Shown piece after piece: positions 51,042 to 61,173 of a stretch of DNA of 64,000 nt. The notes under the pieces were generated by a model, which did no database searches, was not told the DNA's origin, and worked only from the letters and a program-made list of their open reading frames with translations. Position numbers and translations under genes: made by a program. Source of the DNA: Profftia tarda (GTDB lineage: Bacteria; Pseudomonadota; Gammaproteobacteria; Enterobacterales; Enterobacteriaceae); assembly GCF_904848675.1 (NCBI RefSeq), contig NZ_LR890047.1, positions 1,054,001 to 1,118,000 on the forward strand, in the 5' to 3' direction. How positions within the stretch are numbered: position 1 is the first letter of the stretch; the number at the start of each line of letters is the position of its first letter.

Positions 51042-51665
51042 ATGCATGTTTTGAACTATCTAACTCATAATTATCATGTTACTCGTTTCTTAAAAAGTAC
51101 TCCTAATATTTATGCATTACTTCAGGGCGTTGGTATAGAAGTAGCGTTTATAGGACGATCGAACGCTGGTAAATCTAGCGCTATAAATACACTATCTAAC
51201 CAGAAGAGCTTAGCACGTACTAGCAAAAATCCTGGTAGCACTAGGCTTATCAACCAATTTGAAGTAACCGATGGAGCACGCCTTATTGACTTACCTGGCT
51301 ATGGTTACACACTAGCACCAAAACCAAGAAAGAACCAATGGCTTAGAGAACTAGGTGAATACTTAAAAAACAGTCAATGTTTGAAAGGAATAGTTTTGTT
51401 GATGGATATCCGACACCCCTTGCAAGGTCTTGATCAGCAAATTATTCAATGGGCCTCTGATTTTGAACGACCACTTATATTACTACTGACTAAAGCTGAT
51501 AAATTAACTTATACCGCAAGTCGAGATCAAGTAAATATCGTACGCAAAGCCATGTTACCCATACTAGGAGATGCTCCAATTGAAGCATTTTCTTCTCTGA
51601 AAAAATTAGGCATAGATAAATTAACAGAAAGACTAAATATGTGGTTTAGCGGACTTATGTTATAA
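51042..51665 (+). CDS. engB: Ribosome biogenesis GTPase EngB (YihA, YsxC)
   Basis: EngB is an essential GTPase of late 50S assembly. I start at 51042 because MHVLNY aligns with E. coli MTNLNY. The frame is open to an ATG at 51015, just after a TATAAT, but that extension has no homology. AAAAGAG directly before the ATG is too close to be a good ribosome site. It has 207 residues (210 in E. coli). G1 is GRSNAGKS at 38-45, G3 is DLPGYGY and G4 is TKAD. GSTRLINQFEV covers the switch I region. The C-terminal tail is shortened. Confidence 0.95.
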   Translation: MHVLNYLTHNYHVTRFLKSTPNIYALLQGVGIEVAFIGRSNAGKSSAINTLSNQKSLARTSKNPGSTRLINQFEVTDGARLIDLPGYGYTLAPKPRKNQWLRELGEYLKNSQCLKGIVLLMDIRHPLQGLDQQIIQWASDFERPLILLLTKADKLTYTASRDQVNIVRKAMLPILGDAPIEAFSSLKKLGIDKLTERLNMWFSGLML

Positions 51666-53434
51666 AAAGTATATTGCAAGAAGATATAAAAGAAGATAAA
51701 GAACAATACGAATATAGATATACATATGGAGTGATATCAGCGTATTCTAGAATTCTACTGACTGCAACGGATGTAATTTTATAAATCCCAAAATAATATT
51801 TTAATTTTATAATATACTATCTTAATAAGATTATGCATTTTACCTCTAACCTCGATAAATATATTTATTTCTCTTGATTTCTCTTGATGATTTTTATTGA
51901 AAAACGGCAATAAATATAATTAATATATTGATTAATAGTTTAAAACTCGGATTAAGAGTGAGGTCAGTTATGTTAGCTGCTAACAGCAATATTAAGAGAT
52001 TTCTATGAGAAAAATAAAAACAAGTATAAATAAAAAATTACATTATATATCAAGGATATATCTAATTTCTATGATTTTCTGTAGAAAACTGATAATTCTA
52101 TAAATGTCACGTTCAAGATATATCAGTCTAACAACAGCACTTAGTATTACTTCAATAAGTATAAACGAGGTTTAAAAAGGGTAATAATATTCATTTCTAC
52201 TATAAGCTTCTATTAATATCCAGAAAACAACTTAAATTGAGAGCGGTTAAGTTTTATTTAATTTTTTCCAAAATATTGAGAGGTCTTGCGAGTAATAAAG
52301 TTACTATTACGAGGTTACAATAAAAAAGTATTGAATAATTTTAAATTAGTTAGCATGTTATCTTCTAATAAAGAGATATTCATAATCAAAATTCTGAACA
52401 TAAGAAATGCTGTATTAAATATGTAAGGAGTATGAAGTTATTACATGTTATATATTTTTATAAAATAGCCGTATACTAAGTTATAAGCAGTCTGGATTCT
52501 ATAACAAGATAATTCAATTGAATTAGCATGACTCATGATTTATTTTACGTAATACAAAGATCATATAATTTCTTATAAATAAAATATATTGCCAAAGTAT
52601 ATGCCTGCCCTTAAGATTTTTAGTCTAAATTACTCTCCTCAATCAATCAAATGATTAATTATCATATCGCATATGCTCAAAGAACTAGTTACGAAATTTA
52701 CCCTTATATACTTATTACAGTAAAATCTATTTTAGGCTACTAGTATTTCCCGATTAAAATAAGATCAAATATACATAATGCTCACTACTAATCTTATTTT
52801 TTCTTATTAGAACATTATCACCTTGATGAATATTTTAATATAGACAGAAAAAGAATCAGTTTTATATACGATTCTCTGGTTTATTAAAGTTAAGAAAATT
52901 ATCATGGTTCATGCTTTTAAACTATAAAATATTATATATCATTTTATATATAAAAACATATAGAGTTCTAATTTTGGAATGCAGCATAATACACCTTTAT
53001 TAAAAATATATTATATGCTAAAATTCTATTAATATTCATGAAAGGCTCAGGATATAGAGCATCAATAATATAAGTATATTATCACCCTTAAATTTTGTAT
53101 TGTATAATATTATTTATCCCTTGCTAACGAATAAACTAATCAGTCATTGATAACAGCAGTTATAAAGTTTAAATTTTAATAAAATTAATTGTTATCCTGC
53201 CTAAATTAAGGGGATCAACCCAAGTACATCATATAAATTCACAGCATATATGATGAGCAATTAGCGTTTCTTTATTTAGTAGAGTTATCATTGATAACCC
53301 CGCTATTTAACTAATGAAATTAATACTGGTTAGCCAGTATTAAGCTATAATAATTTTATTACTGCTTAGCGCATTAACGTATCATCTTAATTATGAACAC
53401 AAGTGCAAAGTCACCAACCATAGAACGTTAAAAT
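51666..53434. other. Eroded spacer between engB and prfC
   Basis: About 1.8 kb without a supportable gene. Near its end are a 15-base palindrome (gttatcattgataac, about 53284-53298) and a hairpin with 10-bp arms and TTAG loop at 53320-53343. The latter is about 90 bases before prfC and may lie in its leader. The rest is AT-rich and featureless. Confidence 0.55.
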
Positions 53435-55024
53435 ATGTCATATAATAAATATTATAACGAAATAGTAAAACGCCGCAATTTTGCAATCATTTCTCATCCT
53501 GATGCCGGTAAAACTACTATAACTGAAAAAATTCTATTATTTGGAGGAGCCATTCAGAAAGCAGGAACAGTAAAAGGCCGGGGATCAAAACAACACGCAA
53601 AGTCAGACTGGATGGAAATAGAAAAACAACGGGGCATTTCTGTTACTACATCAGTCATGCAATTCCCTTATAATAACTGTTTAATCAATTTGCTTGATAC
53701 ACCAGGGCATGAAGATTTTTCAGAAGATACTTACCGCACACTCACTGCTGTTGATAGCTGTTTGATGATCATAGATGCTGCAAAAGGTGTTGAAGACCGC
53801 ACACGCAAACTAATAGAAATTACACGTATGCGTGATACGCCAATAATAACTTTCATGAATAAATTAGATCGTGAAACTCTAAATTCGATCGAGTTAATTG
53901 ATGCAGTAGAAAAAGAGCTGCGTATTTTATGTACCCCTATTACATGGCCGATAGGCTGTGGTAAATCTTTTAAAGGTGTTTATCACCTTTATCAAGATAC
54001 AACCTATCTCTATAAAACAGGTCAAGGACATACTATTCAAGAAGTTTTGATAATCAAAGGTCTAGATAATACAATTTTAGAAAAAACCGTAGGAGAAGAT
54101 TTTGCTAAACAACTACGGAGTGAATTAGACCTCATAAAAGCCGCATTCGCCCAATTTGATAAAGATTCATTTTTAAATGGTTCACTAACGCCGCTATTTT
54201 TTGGTACTGCATTAGGAAATTTTGGTATAGACCATATGCTAGATTCTTTAGTAGAGTGGGCTCCAGCGCCAATGTCGCGTAAAACGGATACTCGCAAAGT
54301 TAAGGCTTCAGAAGAGCAATTTACTGGCTTTGTATTTAAGATCCAAGCTAATATGGATCCTAAGCATCGTGACCGTATAGCTTTTATGCGTGTTGTATCA
54401 GGACATTATGAAAAAAACATGAAACTTTATCACGTTCGTGCTAGGAAAAAAGTTGTTATAGCTAATGCGCTTACTTTTATGGCAGGAGATCGTACAAATC
54501 TGCAAGAAGCATATGCAGGAGATATTATTGGCTTATATAATCACGGTAATATTCAAATCGGTGACACCTTTACTCAGGGTGAGAATATAAATTTTATCGG
54601 TATTCCTAACTTTGCTCCGGAATTGTTTCGTAAAATTAGCTTATGTGATCCCCTAAAACAAAAACAACTATTGAAAGGCTTAATACAACTTTCAGAGGAG
54701 GGTGCAGTACAAGTATTTCGGCCAATTCATAACAATAATTTAATAGTTGGTGCAATTGGTATGCTTCAATTTGAAGTTGTAGTCTCACGTCTAAAAAGTG
54801 AATACAACGTTGAAGCGATCTACGAATTCATCAATATCTCAACAGCCCGTTGGATTGAATGTAATGATGCAAAAAAATTAGAATTATTTAAACGTAAGCA
54901 TGAACTGCATCTAGCATTAGATGAAAGTGGTAATTTAACATATATCGCACCAACTATAATCAACCTTAATATGATGATTGAACGCTATCCTGAAATAAAA
55001 TTTAGCAAAAATCGTGAACATTAA
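53435..55024 (+). CDS. prfC: Peptide chain release factor 3
   Basis: RF3 is a translational GTPase that removes RF1/RF2 from the ribosome after peptide release. It has 529 residues, as in E. coli. G1 HPDAGKTT is at 21-28. VKGRGSKQHAKSDWMEIEKQRGIS covers switch I, and G3 DTPGHEDF and G4 NKLDR follow. Domain II and III features such as GFVFKIQANMDPKHRDR and QLSEEGAVQVFRP are kept, and the end KNREH matches. No strong ribosome site is visible. RF3 is often lost in small genomes, so its retention fits a mid-stage of reduction. Confidence 0.97.
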   Translation: MSYNKYYNEIVKRRNFAIISHPDAGKTTITEKILLFGGAIQKAGTVKGRGSKQHAKSDWMEIEKQRGISVTTSVMQFPYNNCLINLLDTPGHEDFSEDTYRTLTAVDSCLMIIDAAKGVEDRTRKLIEITRMRDTPIITFMNKLDRETLNSIELIDAVEKELRILCTPITWPIGCGKSFKGVYHLYQDTTYLYKTGQGHTIQEVLIIKGLDNTILEKTVGEDFAKQLRSELDLIKAAFAQFDKDSFLNGSLTPLFFGTALGNFGIDHMLDSLVEWAPAPMSRKTDTRKVKASEEQFTGFVFKIQANMDPKHRDRIAFMRVVSGHYEKNMKLYHVRARKKVVIANALTFMAGDRTNLQEAYAGDIIGLYNHGNIQIGDTFTQGENINFIGIPNFAPELFRKISLCDPLKQKQLLKGLIQLSEEGAVQVFRPIHNNNLIVGAIGMLQFEVVVSRLKSEYNVEAIYEFINISTARWIECNDAKKLELFKRKHELHLALDESGNLTYIAPTIINLNMMIERYPEIKFSKNREH

Positions 55025-56331
55025 TTATTTTCGTAAATCATTTTCTATTCAACGTAATATTTGTTAACTTCAGAAGATTGACAATACTATATTTATAAAT
55101 AGGGAACGAGCGCCTACAAATTATAATCGATACTAGATATATAGCAAAATTACTGTATTGTATCTTTCAGATATCTAATAAAGATGTCATAATCAAAGCC
55201 AAAATATAGTCTTGATATATAAGTAAATTATGTATAAAATTAATTAATTTTATACATATCAACTTTATTAAAAGTATATAAGATATATGATAATATCAAG
55301 TATATTTATTAATAAACTTGATATTATAGCCTACTCTAAATTCAATATACGGCAACAATAATCGCATGAGATAGCCTAGCTACTTTCTGTGATATTTAAC
55401 TTAATTAATAAAAGATTGATAATATTTTTATATTTACTGAAAATTATACACTTACCACTTATTAAGAAATATTAAAAAATTAATATTATAATCCCTAAAT
55501 ACATAGATTAGATTTATATGTAAATGCGCGGATTTGCTCTGTATGATGCACAGTGTTATACCATCAAGGAGAGGGGATCCTAAAAATATAATAACCTGTA
55601 ATTCCGGATCAGATGCATCCCTATTGCAATACATTGGACTTTATGCACAATATAAGATCTTTTATAAATCTTGTGAAGACTTAAGTACAACGCAAAAAAA
55701 TTACCTTTATTTCTAATATTATATAAAAAAGGAAAAGTAATCAATAATTGGAGTATCTGTAGAGAAATGTATAAACATAAGATAATAATTTCTGTGTAAA
55801 CAAAACTATATAAGTTTTATATAGTCTATCTTTAGATATGATTAGTTGCTATTAGATAAGCAATAAGTTAAGCGGAAATATGATCTTTTCTTTAGGTGTC
55901 ACATAATAAATTGCCAAACTATTGAAATAAATAATACTAAATCGTATGCCAGGTATGATAGAAAAGATGCTTCTTCAAGCATTAAATAGATTGTTATCTT
56001 TTGTAGAAGATAGGCAAAGTCAAATTTATTTACTAAATGATAGTATTTTTATTTTTAAAAATATTCAATACTAAAAAATATACATCTTATAAATAAAACA
56101 TGTAATTAAAATTTTTTAATATCAATTAACAAATTTCTATAATAACGATACTTTTATTCTAAATCCATATACTTTACTTTTATACTGTATCATTGAAATC
56201 AGATTTGTCACTAAGGTAATTAAGCATATCTTGTAATATACATATACTTTATTGTAGCATACTACTTGTAATTAAAAGCATCAATAAAATTAGTAAATCT
56301 CATAATCTTATCCATATCGCACAAATAACTG
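55025..56331. other. Eroded spacer between convergent prfC and ispH
   Basis: About 1.3 kb. Shortly after prfC come a 30-bp perfect palindrome (55229-55258) and a second hairpin with 11-bp arms (55291-55301 with 55316-55326). A short frame at 55534-55716 has no features of a real protein. No gene remnant was recognised. Confidence 0.6.
55229..55258. repeat. Perfect 30-bp palindrome downstream of prfC
   Basis: The first 15 bases (55229-55243) are followed directly by their reverse complement. It lies 205 bases after the prfC stop, between converging genes. Together with the hairpin at 55291-55326 it could slow transcription from prfC, but it is AT-only and has no loop. Confidence 0.9.
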
Positions 56332-57285
56332 CTAATAGATATAATCTAGATTTATACGCAGTTCTTGCGGTATTCCAAAAAAAATATTTTCTTCACGACC
56401 TAGCAACTCAACTGGAGATCCACCTCCAAACATCTGAAGATGCTTAATAACATCTTGCACCAATACTTCAGGAGCAGAAGCTCCTGCAGTTACACCAATA
56501 CAGTTTATACCTTCAAGCCATTCATTACGAATGTCTTGGGAAGAGTCAATCAAAAACGACAGTATTCCAGTGCTTCTTGCAAGTTCAGCTAGACGGTTTG
56601 AGTTAGATGAATTTTTAGAACCAACTACTAGAACTACTTCAGATGCAGCAGCCAAATTAAGTACAGCTTCCTGACGATTAATAGTTGCATAGCAAATATC
56701 ATCTTTGCGTGGACCTATAATACTTGGAAAACGTTTTCGTAAAACATTAATAATTTCTTGAGTTTTGCTAACAGATAGAGTAGTTTGGGTCATAAAATAG
56801 AGATGATCTTGGTTTTTAACCTGCAGATTCCAGACGTCCTCTTGAGATTCTACTAGATATATCCCCCCTTCCTTATTACTATACTGACCCATAGTACCTT
56901 TGACTTCTGGATGTCCCATATGCCCAATAAAAATGACTTCAGTACCGTTACGACTGGCGCGGACTACTTCCATATGAACTTTGGTTACCAATGGACACGT
57001 AGCATCAAATAGCATCGTTAAATTTCGTGATTTAGCTTCTGCGCGCACTTTTTGAGAAACACCATGAGCAGAAAAAATTAGAATGTTATTATCAGGAACA
57101 TCACTAATATTTTCAATAAAAACAGCCCCGAGATTACGCAGACTATTTCCTACATACTCGTTATGCACTACTTCATGACAAACATAAATTGGCGAACCGT
57201 AAAGTTCTAGTGCGCGTTTTACAATACTAATCGCTCGATCAACACCAGCACAGAAACCGCGAGGATTAGCTAATAGGATTTGCAT
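56332..57285 (-). CDS. ispH: 4-hydroxy-3-methylbut-2-enyl diphosphate reductase
   Basis: IspH performs the last MEP step, reducing HMBPP to IPP and DMAPP with a 4Fe-4S cluster. It has 317 residues (316 in E. coli). Cluster cysteines are at 12 (NPRGFCAG), 97 (FDATCPLV) and 198 (DDICYATINRQ). HEVVHN and FSAHGVS carry the substrate-binding histidines. The one-residue shift comes from an extra residue at LTMLFD. AGAGG lies before the ATG. It ends the ribF-ileS-lspA-(fkpB)-ispH series. Its products feed UbiX and heme O synthesis in this window. Confidence 0.97.
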   Translation of the reverse strand: MQILLANPRGFCAGVDRAISIVKRALELYGSPIYVCHEVVHNEYVGNSLRNLGAVFIENISDVPDNNILIFSAHGVSQKVRAEAKSRNLTMLFDATCPLVTKVHMEVVRASRNGTEVIFIGHMGHPEVKGTMGQYSNKEGGIYLVESQEDVWNLQVKNQDHLYFMTQTTLSVSKTQEIINVLRKRFPSIIGPRKDDICYATINRQEAVLNLAAASEVVLVVGSKNSSNSNRLAELARSTGILSFLIDSSQDIRNEWLEGINCIGVTAGASAPEVLVQDVIKHLQMFGGGSPVELLGREENIFFGIPQELRINLDYIY

Positions 57286-57299
57286 TAAATACCTCTTTT

Positions 57300-57716
57300 T
57301 GTCAAGATTAAAATTCCTGAGTTAAAGATTAAAACATTTCATAAAATGATGATGGTTACCATGATTATTTATATAAATAGCATTTAACATACTCTAAACC
57401 AGTGCTTGCTATATTCTCTGTCCTTTGGCTACTAGTACCTGTACATTAGTAAAATTACGGCTAGTAAATACCTGGGATACGTGAGTCTTATTATGGAAAA
57501 TCATTGTGTAACAGATTGCATAGTAACTTGAGGAATTATTGTCCTCTAGAATACTAAAATGAATTTATAGCAATTCATAATCTGTTTTATCCTAAGAGGA
57601 CTTAGAAACTAGTACAGCAATAAATGTATCAATAGTTATAAGAATCACCATCTGTGGTAAGGTGTATCGAGGATATATAGGGGATATATTATTGTTCTGC
57701 ATTTTTTGTATGGGTA
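57300..57716 (-). pseudogene. fkpB: Relic of fkpB (SlpA-type peptidyl-prolyl isomerase)
   Basis: The 430-base gap between lspA and ispH is where E. coli has the 450-base fkpB. On the minus strand around 57440-57495 one frame reads FHNKTHVSQVFTSRNF, which lines up with FGVPSPDLIQYFSRREF of FkpB allowing one gap. Weaker traces of the C-terminal strand follow near 57320. No continuous frame exists and the N-terminus is not recognisable. Gap size, position and this match together support a decayed gene. Confidence 0.45.
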
Positions 57717-58211
57717 CTAGTAATTTATTGACTTAAACGGCCTCTTTCTTTCAAAAATCATTAATATAGCACCAAAACAAATTGTACAATCTGCAAAATT
57801 AAATGTAGCAAAATGCCACACGCCAGTATAAAAGTCGATCATATCAATGATAAATCCATGATAGATACGATCATATAGATTACCTAGTGCACCCCCTATA
57901 ATTAGTGAACAAGCGATATTTTTTATTTTTTTCTTAGCACTCATTCGATACATCATCAGCAATAATAATCCGCAAACCCCAATGCTAATGCTGGCAAAAA
58001 CCCATCTTTGCCAGCCACTACAATCTCCAAATAAGCTAAAAGCTGCACCATAGTTACGGACATAATGTAAATTTAAGCATGGCAGCAGTGCTTTAGTTTT
58101 ACCTAAAGAAAAATTTTGCAGAATACAATATTTGCTAAATAAATCTATTATTAACACAAGCATTACTAACCAGAGCCATCGTAAACCCGTAGACATAATT
58201 AATGTTTTCAT
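57717..58211 (-). CDS. lspA: Lipoprotein signal peptidase (signal peptidase II)
   Basis: LspA is an inner-membrane aspartic protease that removes the signal peptide of lipid-modified prolipoproteins. I start at ATG 58211 (MKTLIMSTGLRWLWL), with GAGGA 7 bases upstream. A TTG at 58232 would overlap ileS and adds unlike residues. The product is 164 residues, as in E. coli. Four helices are predicted. The catalytic aspartates are D123 (IIDMIDF) and D141 (NFADCT), and NYGAAF and GALGNLYDR are kept. Substrates in this window are Lpp and BamB. Confidence 0.96.
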   Translation of the reverse strand: MKTLIMSTGLRWLWLVMLVLIIDLFSKYCILQNFSLGKTKALLPCLNLHYVRNYGAAFSLFGDCSGWQRWVFASISIGVCGLLLLMMYRMSAKKKIKNIACSLIIGGALGNLYDRIYHGFIIDMIDFYTGVWHFATFNFADCTICFGAILMIFERKRPFKSINY

Positions 58212-58224
58212 AGCACTTTCCTCA

Positions 58225-61083
58225 TTACGCAAATTTACGTTTTTCTCCCTTACCTATTACATTAGTCTCACATCTTGGACATAAATCTGGATGTATAGGA
58301 TTACATCGAATTTTAGTATAAAAATGCCAACAACGTGGGCATTTATAGCCATCAGCCTTTATACAAAAAATCTTTAGTCTTTGAAACATATTGCTTTCCA
58401 CTGCATCAGCGGGTGCATTTTCTAATGGCTCAACCTGAGCGCTAGACGTGAGCATAACAAAGCGCAATTCATCTTCTAGGCTATTCAGCTGATATAGCAA
58501 ATTATTATCTACATACAATATAACTCTAGCTTCTAGAGAACTGCCTACACGTTTTTCTTGACGGGCTTGTTCAATCACCTTGTTTACTTCTGCACGCACC
58601 TCTATTATATTCGTCCAGAATTCATTATTCATTAACTCCGCATCCATCAACCCAAACAACCCTTGATACCATTCTTCAGTAAAGACAAAATCGGCACGTT
58701 CGCCCGGAATATACCGCCATAACTCATCAGAAGTAAAAGATAAAATTGGGGCAATCCATCTCACCAACGCTTCAATAATATGGAATAATGCCGTTTGACA
58801 GCTGCGGCGCGAAATACTATCTCTTTTCGTAGTGTACTGACGGTCTTTAATAATATCTAGATAAAAAGCACCCATCTCAACTGAACAAAATTGCAAAACA
58901 CGTTGAATAACTTTATGAAACTCGTACTTCTCGTAAGAATCCACAATCTCTTTCTGTGCATGCATAGCACGCTCAACTGCCCAGCGATCAAGCACCACCA
59001 TGTCTTCCGGCTGCACTATATGCAGTTGTGGATCAAAACTATTTAGGTTTGCTAGCAAAAAGCGCGCGGTGTTACGAATACGTCGATAGGAATCGGAGGA
59101 ATTTTTTAAAACATCATTTGATACTATAATTTCACCGGTATAATCAGTAGAAGCAGCCCAAAGACGCAGAATATCACCACCAAAATTATTCACTACATCC
59201 TGGGGGCTTACTGTATTACCAAGAGATTTGGACATTTTCCGTCCTTTAGGATCTACCGTGAAGCCATGAGTAAGCACCTGACGATAAGGAGCCTTACCTT
59301 TAATTGCAGTAGATATTATAAGAGATGACATAAACCAACCGCGATGTTGATCAGATCCTTCGAGGTATATGTCTACGATATTGCCATTAAACTCAGGGCG
59401 CATATCAACTACTGATACACTAGTTGAGCCAGAATCAAACCATACATCTAAGGTATCAGGTATTTTTTCGTACTGATCGGCTTCTACACCCAGGATATCT
59501 TGAATATCTACATCCCACCATGCCTGAATACCTTGTTTTTCTACAAGATTAGCTACTTTTTGCATTAATTCTATAGTCTGAGGATGAAGTTTATGTGTAT
59601 CTTTATGAATAAACATAGACATTGGCACACCCCAAGTGCGCTGACGTGATATACACCAATCAGGTCGGTTCAATAACATACTTTCTATACGAGCTTTCCC
59701 CCATGAGGGGATCCAGCCGCTAAACCCTGTTGTTTTCAGATTAATGCGCTCTATCTTGTCAATTTCCGCAAGAGCCTTCTCTCGAAGTCCTTTCTGATCC
59801 ATGCTGATAAACCACTGCGGAGTAGCACGAAAGAAAATTGGTTTTTTATGACGCCAACAGCATGGATAGCTATGGCTTATTTTTTCAACATGTAGTAGTG
59901 CATCATGCTCTCTAAGAAGTTTTATCACTACATCATTACCCTTAAATATAAAACAACCATCGAGGCTATTTATGCCAGAATACGTACCACTGAGGTAACA
60001 ACCGTTCGATCCGACAAGATTTGCAGTTTCTAAGCTATATTTCTGACCTATAATATAGTCATCAGGACCATGAGCAGGAGCAATGTGTACAGCACCTGTA
60101 CCTACTTCAATTGTAATCCCTTCATGTAGAACAATGGGCACACTGAAATCCATAAAAGGATGTTGACATTGTTGTAATTCTAGATCAGCACCCTTACAAC
60201 AACCTAGTACGGTCCACGAAAGGATACCTAATAGCTTCATAACACTTTCAACCCGATTAGTAGCTAATATTAAACATTCACCTTCAATATTAATCAGTTG
60301 GTACTCAAATTCAGGATGAAGAGAAACTGCACGATTTGCTGGCATTGTCCAAGGCGTTGTAGTCCAAATTAGCACGTAACATTTGCCTTCAAAATTTTTT
60401 ACTCCTAATTTAGTTAAAATTGCTTCTTTATTTATCAAAGAAAAGCGCACGTACATAGATAACGAAGTTGTGTCATAGTATTCAACTTCGGCTTCAGCCA
60501 GTGAAGATTCACATTCGGGGCACCAGTGCACTGGCTTGGCACCTTTTATGAGATGACCATTCTCTGCTATTTTAGCTAATGTACGAATTATGTTAGCTTC
60601 AGTTTTAAAATCCATTGTCAGATATGCATGATCCCAATCACCAAGGACTCCAAGGCGTTTGAAATCAGCTTTTTGGTCTTCAACTTGCTCGATAGCATAT
60701 TCTCGACATTTAGCACGGAATTCAGAAGCAGTGCACTTATCTCCTGGCTTACCAATTAATTTCTCAACTTTTAATTCAATAGGTTGACCATGACAATCCC
60801 AACCAGGAATATAAGGTGCGTCAAATCCGCTCAGCCCTTTAGATTTAATAACAATATCTTTCAGAATCTTATTTAGTGAGTGACCAATATGAATACTACC
60901 GTTTGCATAAGGAGGGCCGTCATGCAAAATAAAATTTTTTTTCCCCTTTTTTGCTTTACGTATCATTCCGTATAGATCACGCTCATACCAATGTTGCAGT
61001 ATAAAAGGTTCAAACCTGACAAGATTGCCCCGCATAGGAAAACCTGTTTCTGGCAAGTTTAACGTATTCTTATAATCATTCAT
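58225..61083 (-). CDS. ileS: Isoleucyl-tRNA synthetase
   Basis: IleS charges tRNA-Ile, a class I synthetase with a CP1 editing domain. It has 952 residues (938 in E. coli). HIGH is at 65-68 and KMSKS is present. The C-terminal zinc site has CPRCW and CPRCE, and the end KRKFA matches E. coli. In the editing domain T241, T242, H333 and D342 are kept. There are oddities. The normally fixed GWDCHGLPIE reads GWDCHGQPIE (Q100), HTAPGHG reads HIAPAHG, and GSTHSS reads GSTSVS. About 11 extra residues lie between 441 and 457. GAGG precedes the ATG. Confidence 0.96.
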   Translation of the reverse strand: MNDYKNTLNLPETGFPMRGNLVRFEPFILQHWYERDLYGMIRKAKKGKKNFILHDGPPYANGSIHIGHSLNKILKDIVIKSKGLSGFDAPYIPGWDCHGQPIELKVEKLIGKPGDKCTASEFRAKCREYAIEQVEDQKADFKRLGVLGDWDHAYLTMDFKTEANIIRTLAKIAENGHLIKGAKPVHWCPECESSLAEAEVEYYDTTSLSMYVRFSLINKEAILTKLGVKNFEGKCYVLIWTTTPWTMPANRAVSLHPEFEYQLINIEGECLILATNRVESVMKLLGILSWTVLGCCKGADLELQQCQHPFMDFSVPIVLHEGITIEVGTGAVHIAPAHGPDDYIIGQKYSLETANLVGSNGCYLSGTYSGINSLDGCFIFKGNDVVIKLLREHDALLHVEKISHSYPCCWRHKKPIFFRATPQWFISMDQKGLREKALAEIDKIERINLKTTGFSGWIPSWGKARIESMLLNRPDWCISRQRTWGVPMSMFIHKDTHKLHPQTIELMQKVANLVEKQGIQAWWDVDIQDILGVEADQYEKIPDTLDVWFDSGSTSVSVVDMRPEFNGNIVDIYLEGSDQHRGWFMSSLIISTAIKGKAPYRQVLTHGFTVDPKGRKMSKSLGNTVSPQDVVNNFGGDILRLWAASTDYTGEIIVSNDVLKNSSDSYRRIRNTARFLLANLNSFDPQLHIVQPEDMVVLDRWAVERAMHAQKEIVDSYEKYEFHKVIQRVLQFCSVEMGAFYLDIIKDRQYTTKRDSISRRSCQTALFHIIEALVRWIAPILSFTSDELWRYIPGERADFVFTEEWYQGLFGLMDAELMNNEFWTNIIEVRAEVNKVIEQARQEKRVGSSLEARVILYVDNNLLYQLNSLEDELRFVMLTSSAQVEPLENAPADAVESNMFQRLKIFCIKADGYKCPRCWHFYTKIRCNPIHPDLCPRCETNVIGKGEKRKFA

Positions 61084-61173
61084 TAGATCCTCAATTCTGT
61101 TTTAAGACGTATTATTATTCAAGAAAAGTTCTCACCTAATATCAATATGTTTAATATGAACATATGATAGCAA

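Noticed and set aside
55534..55716. 60-codon frames on both strands
   Set aside because: Overlapping frames on opposite strands without homology; chance.
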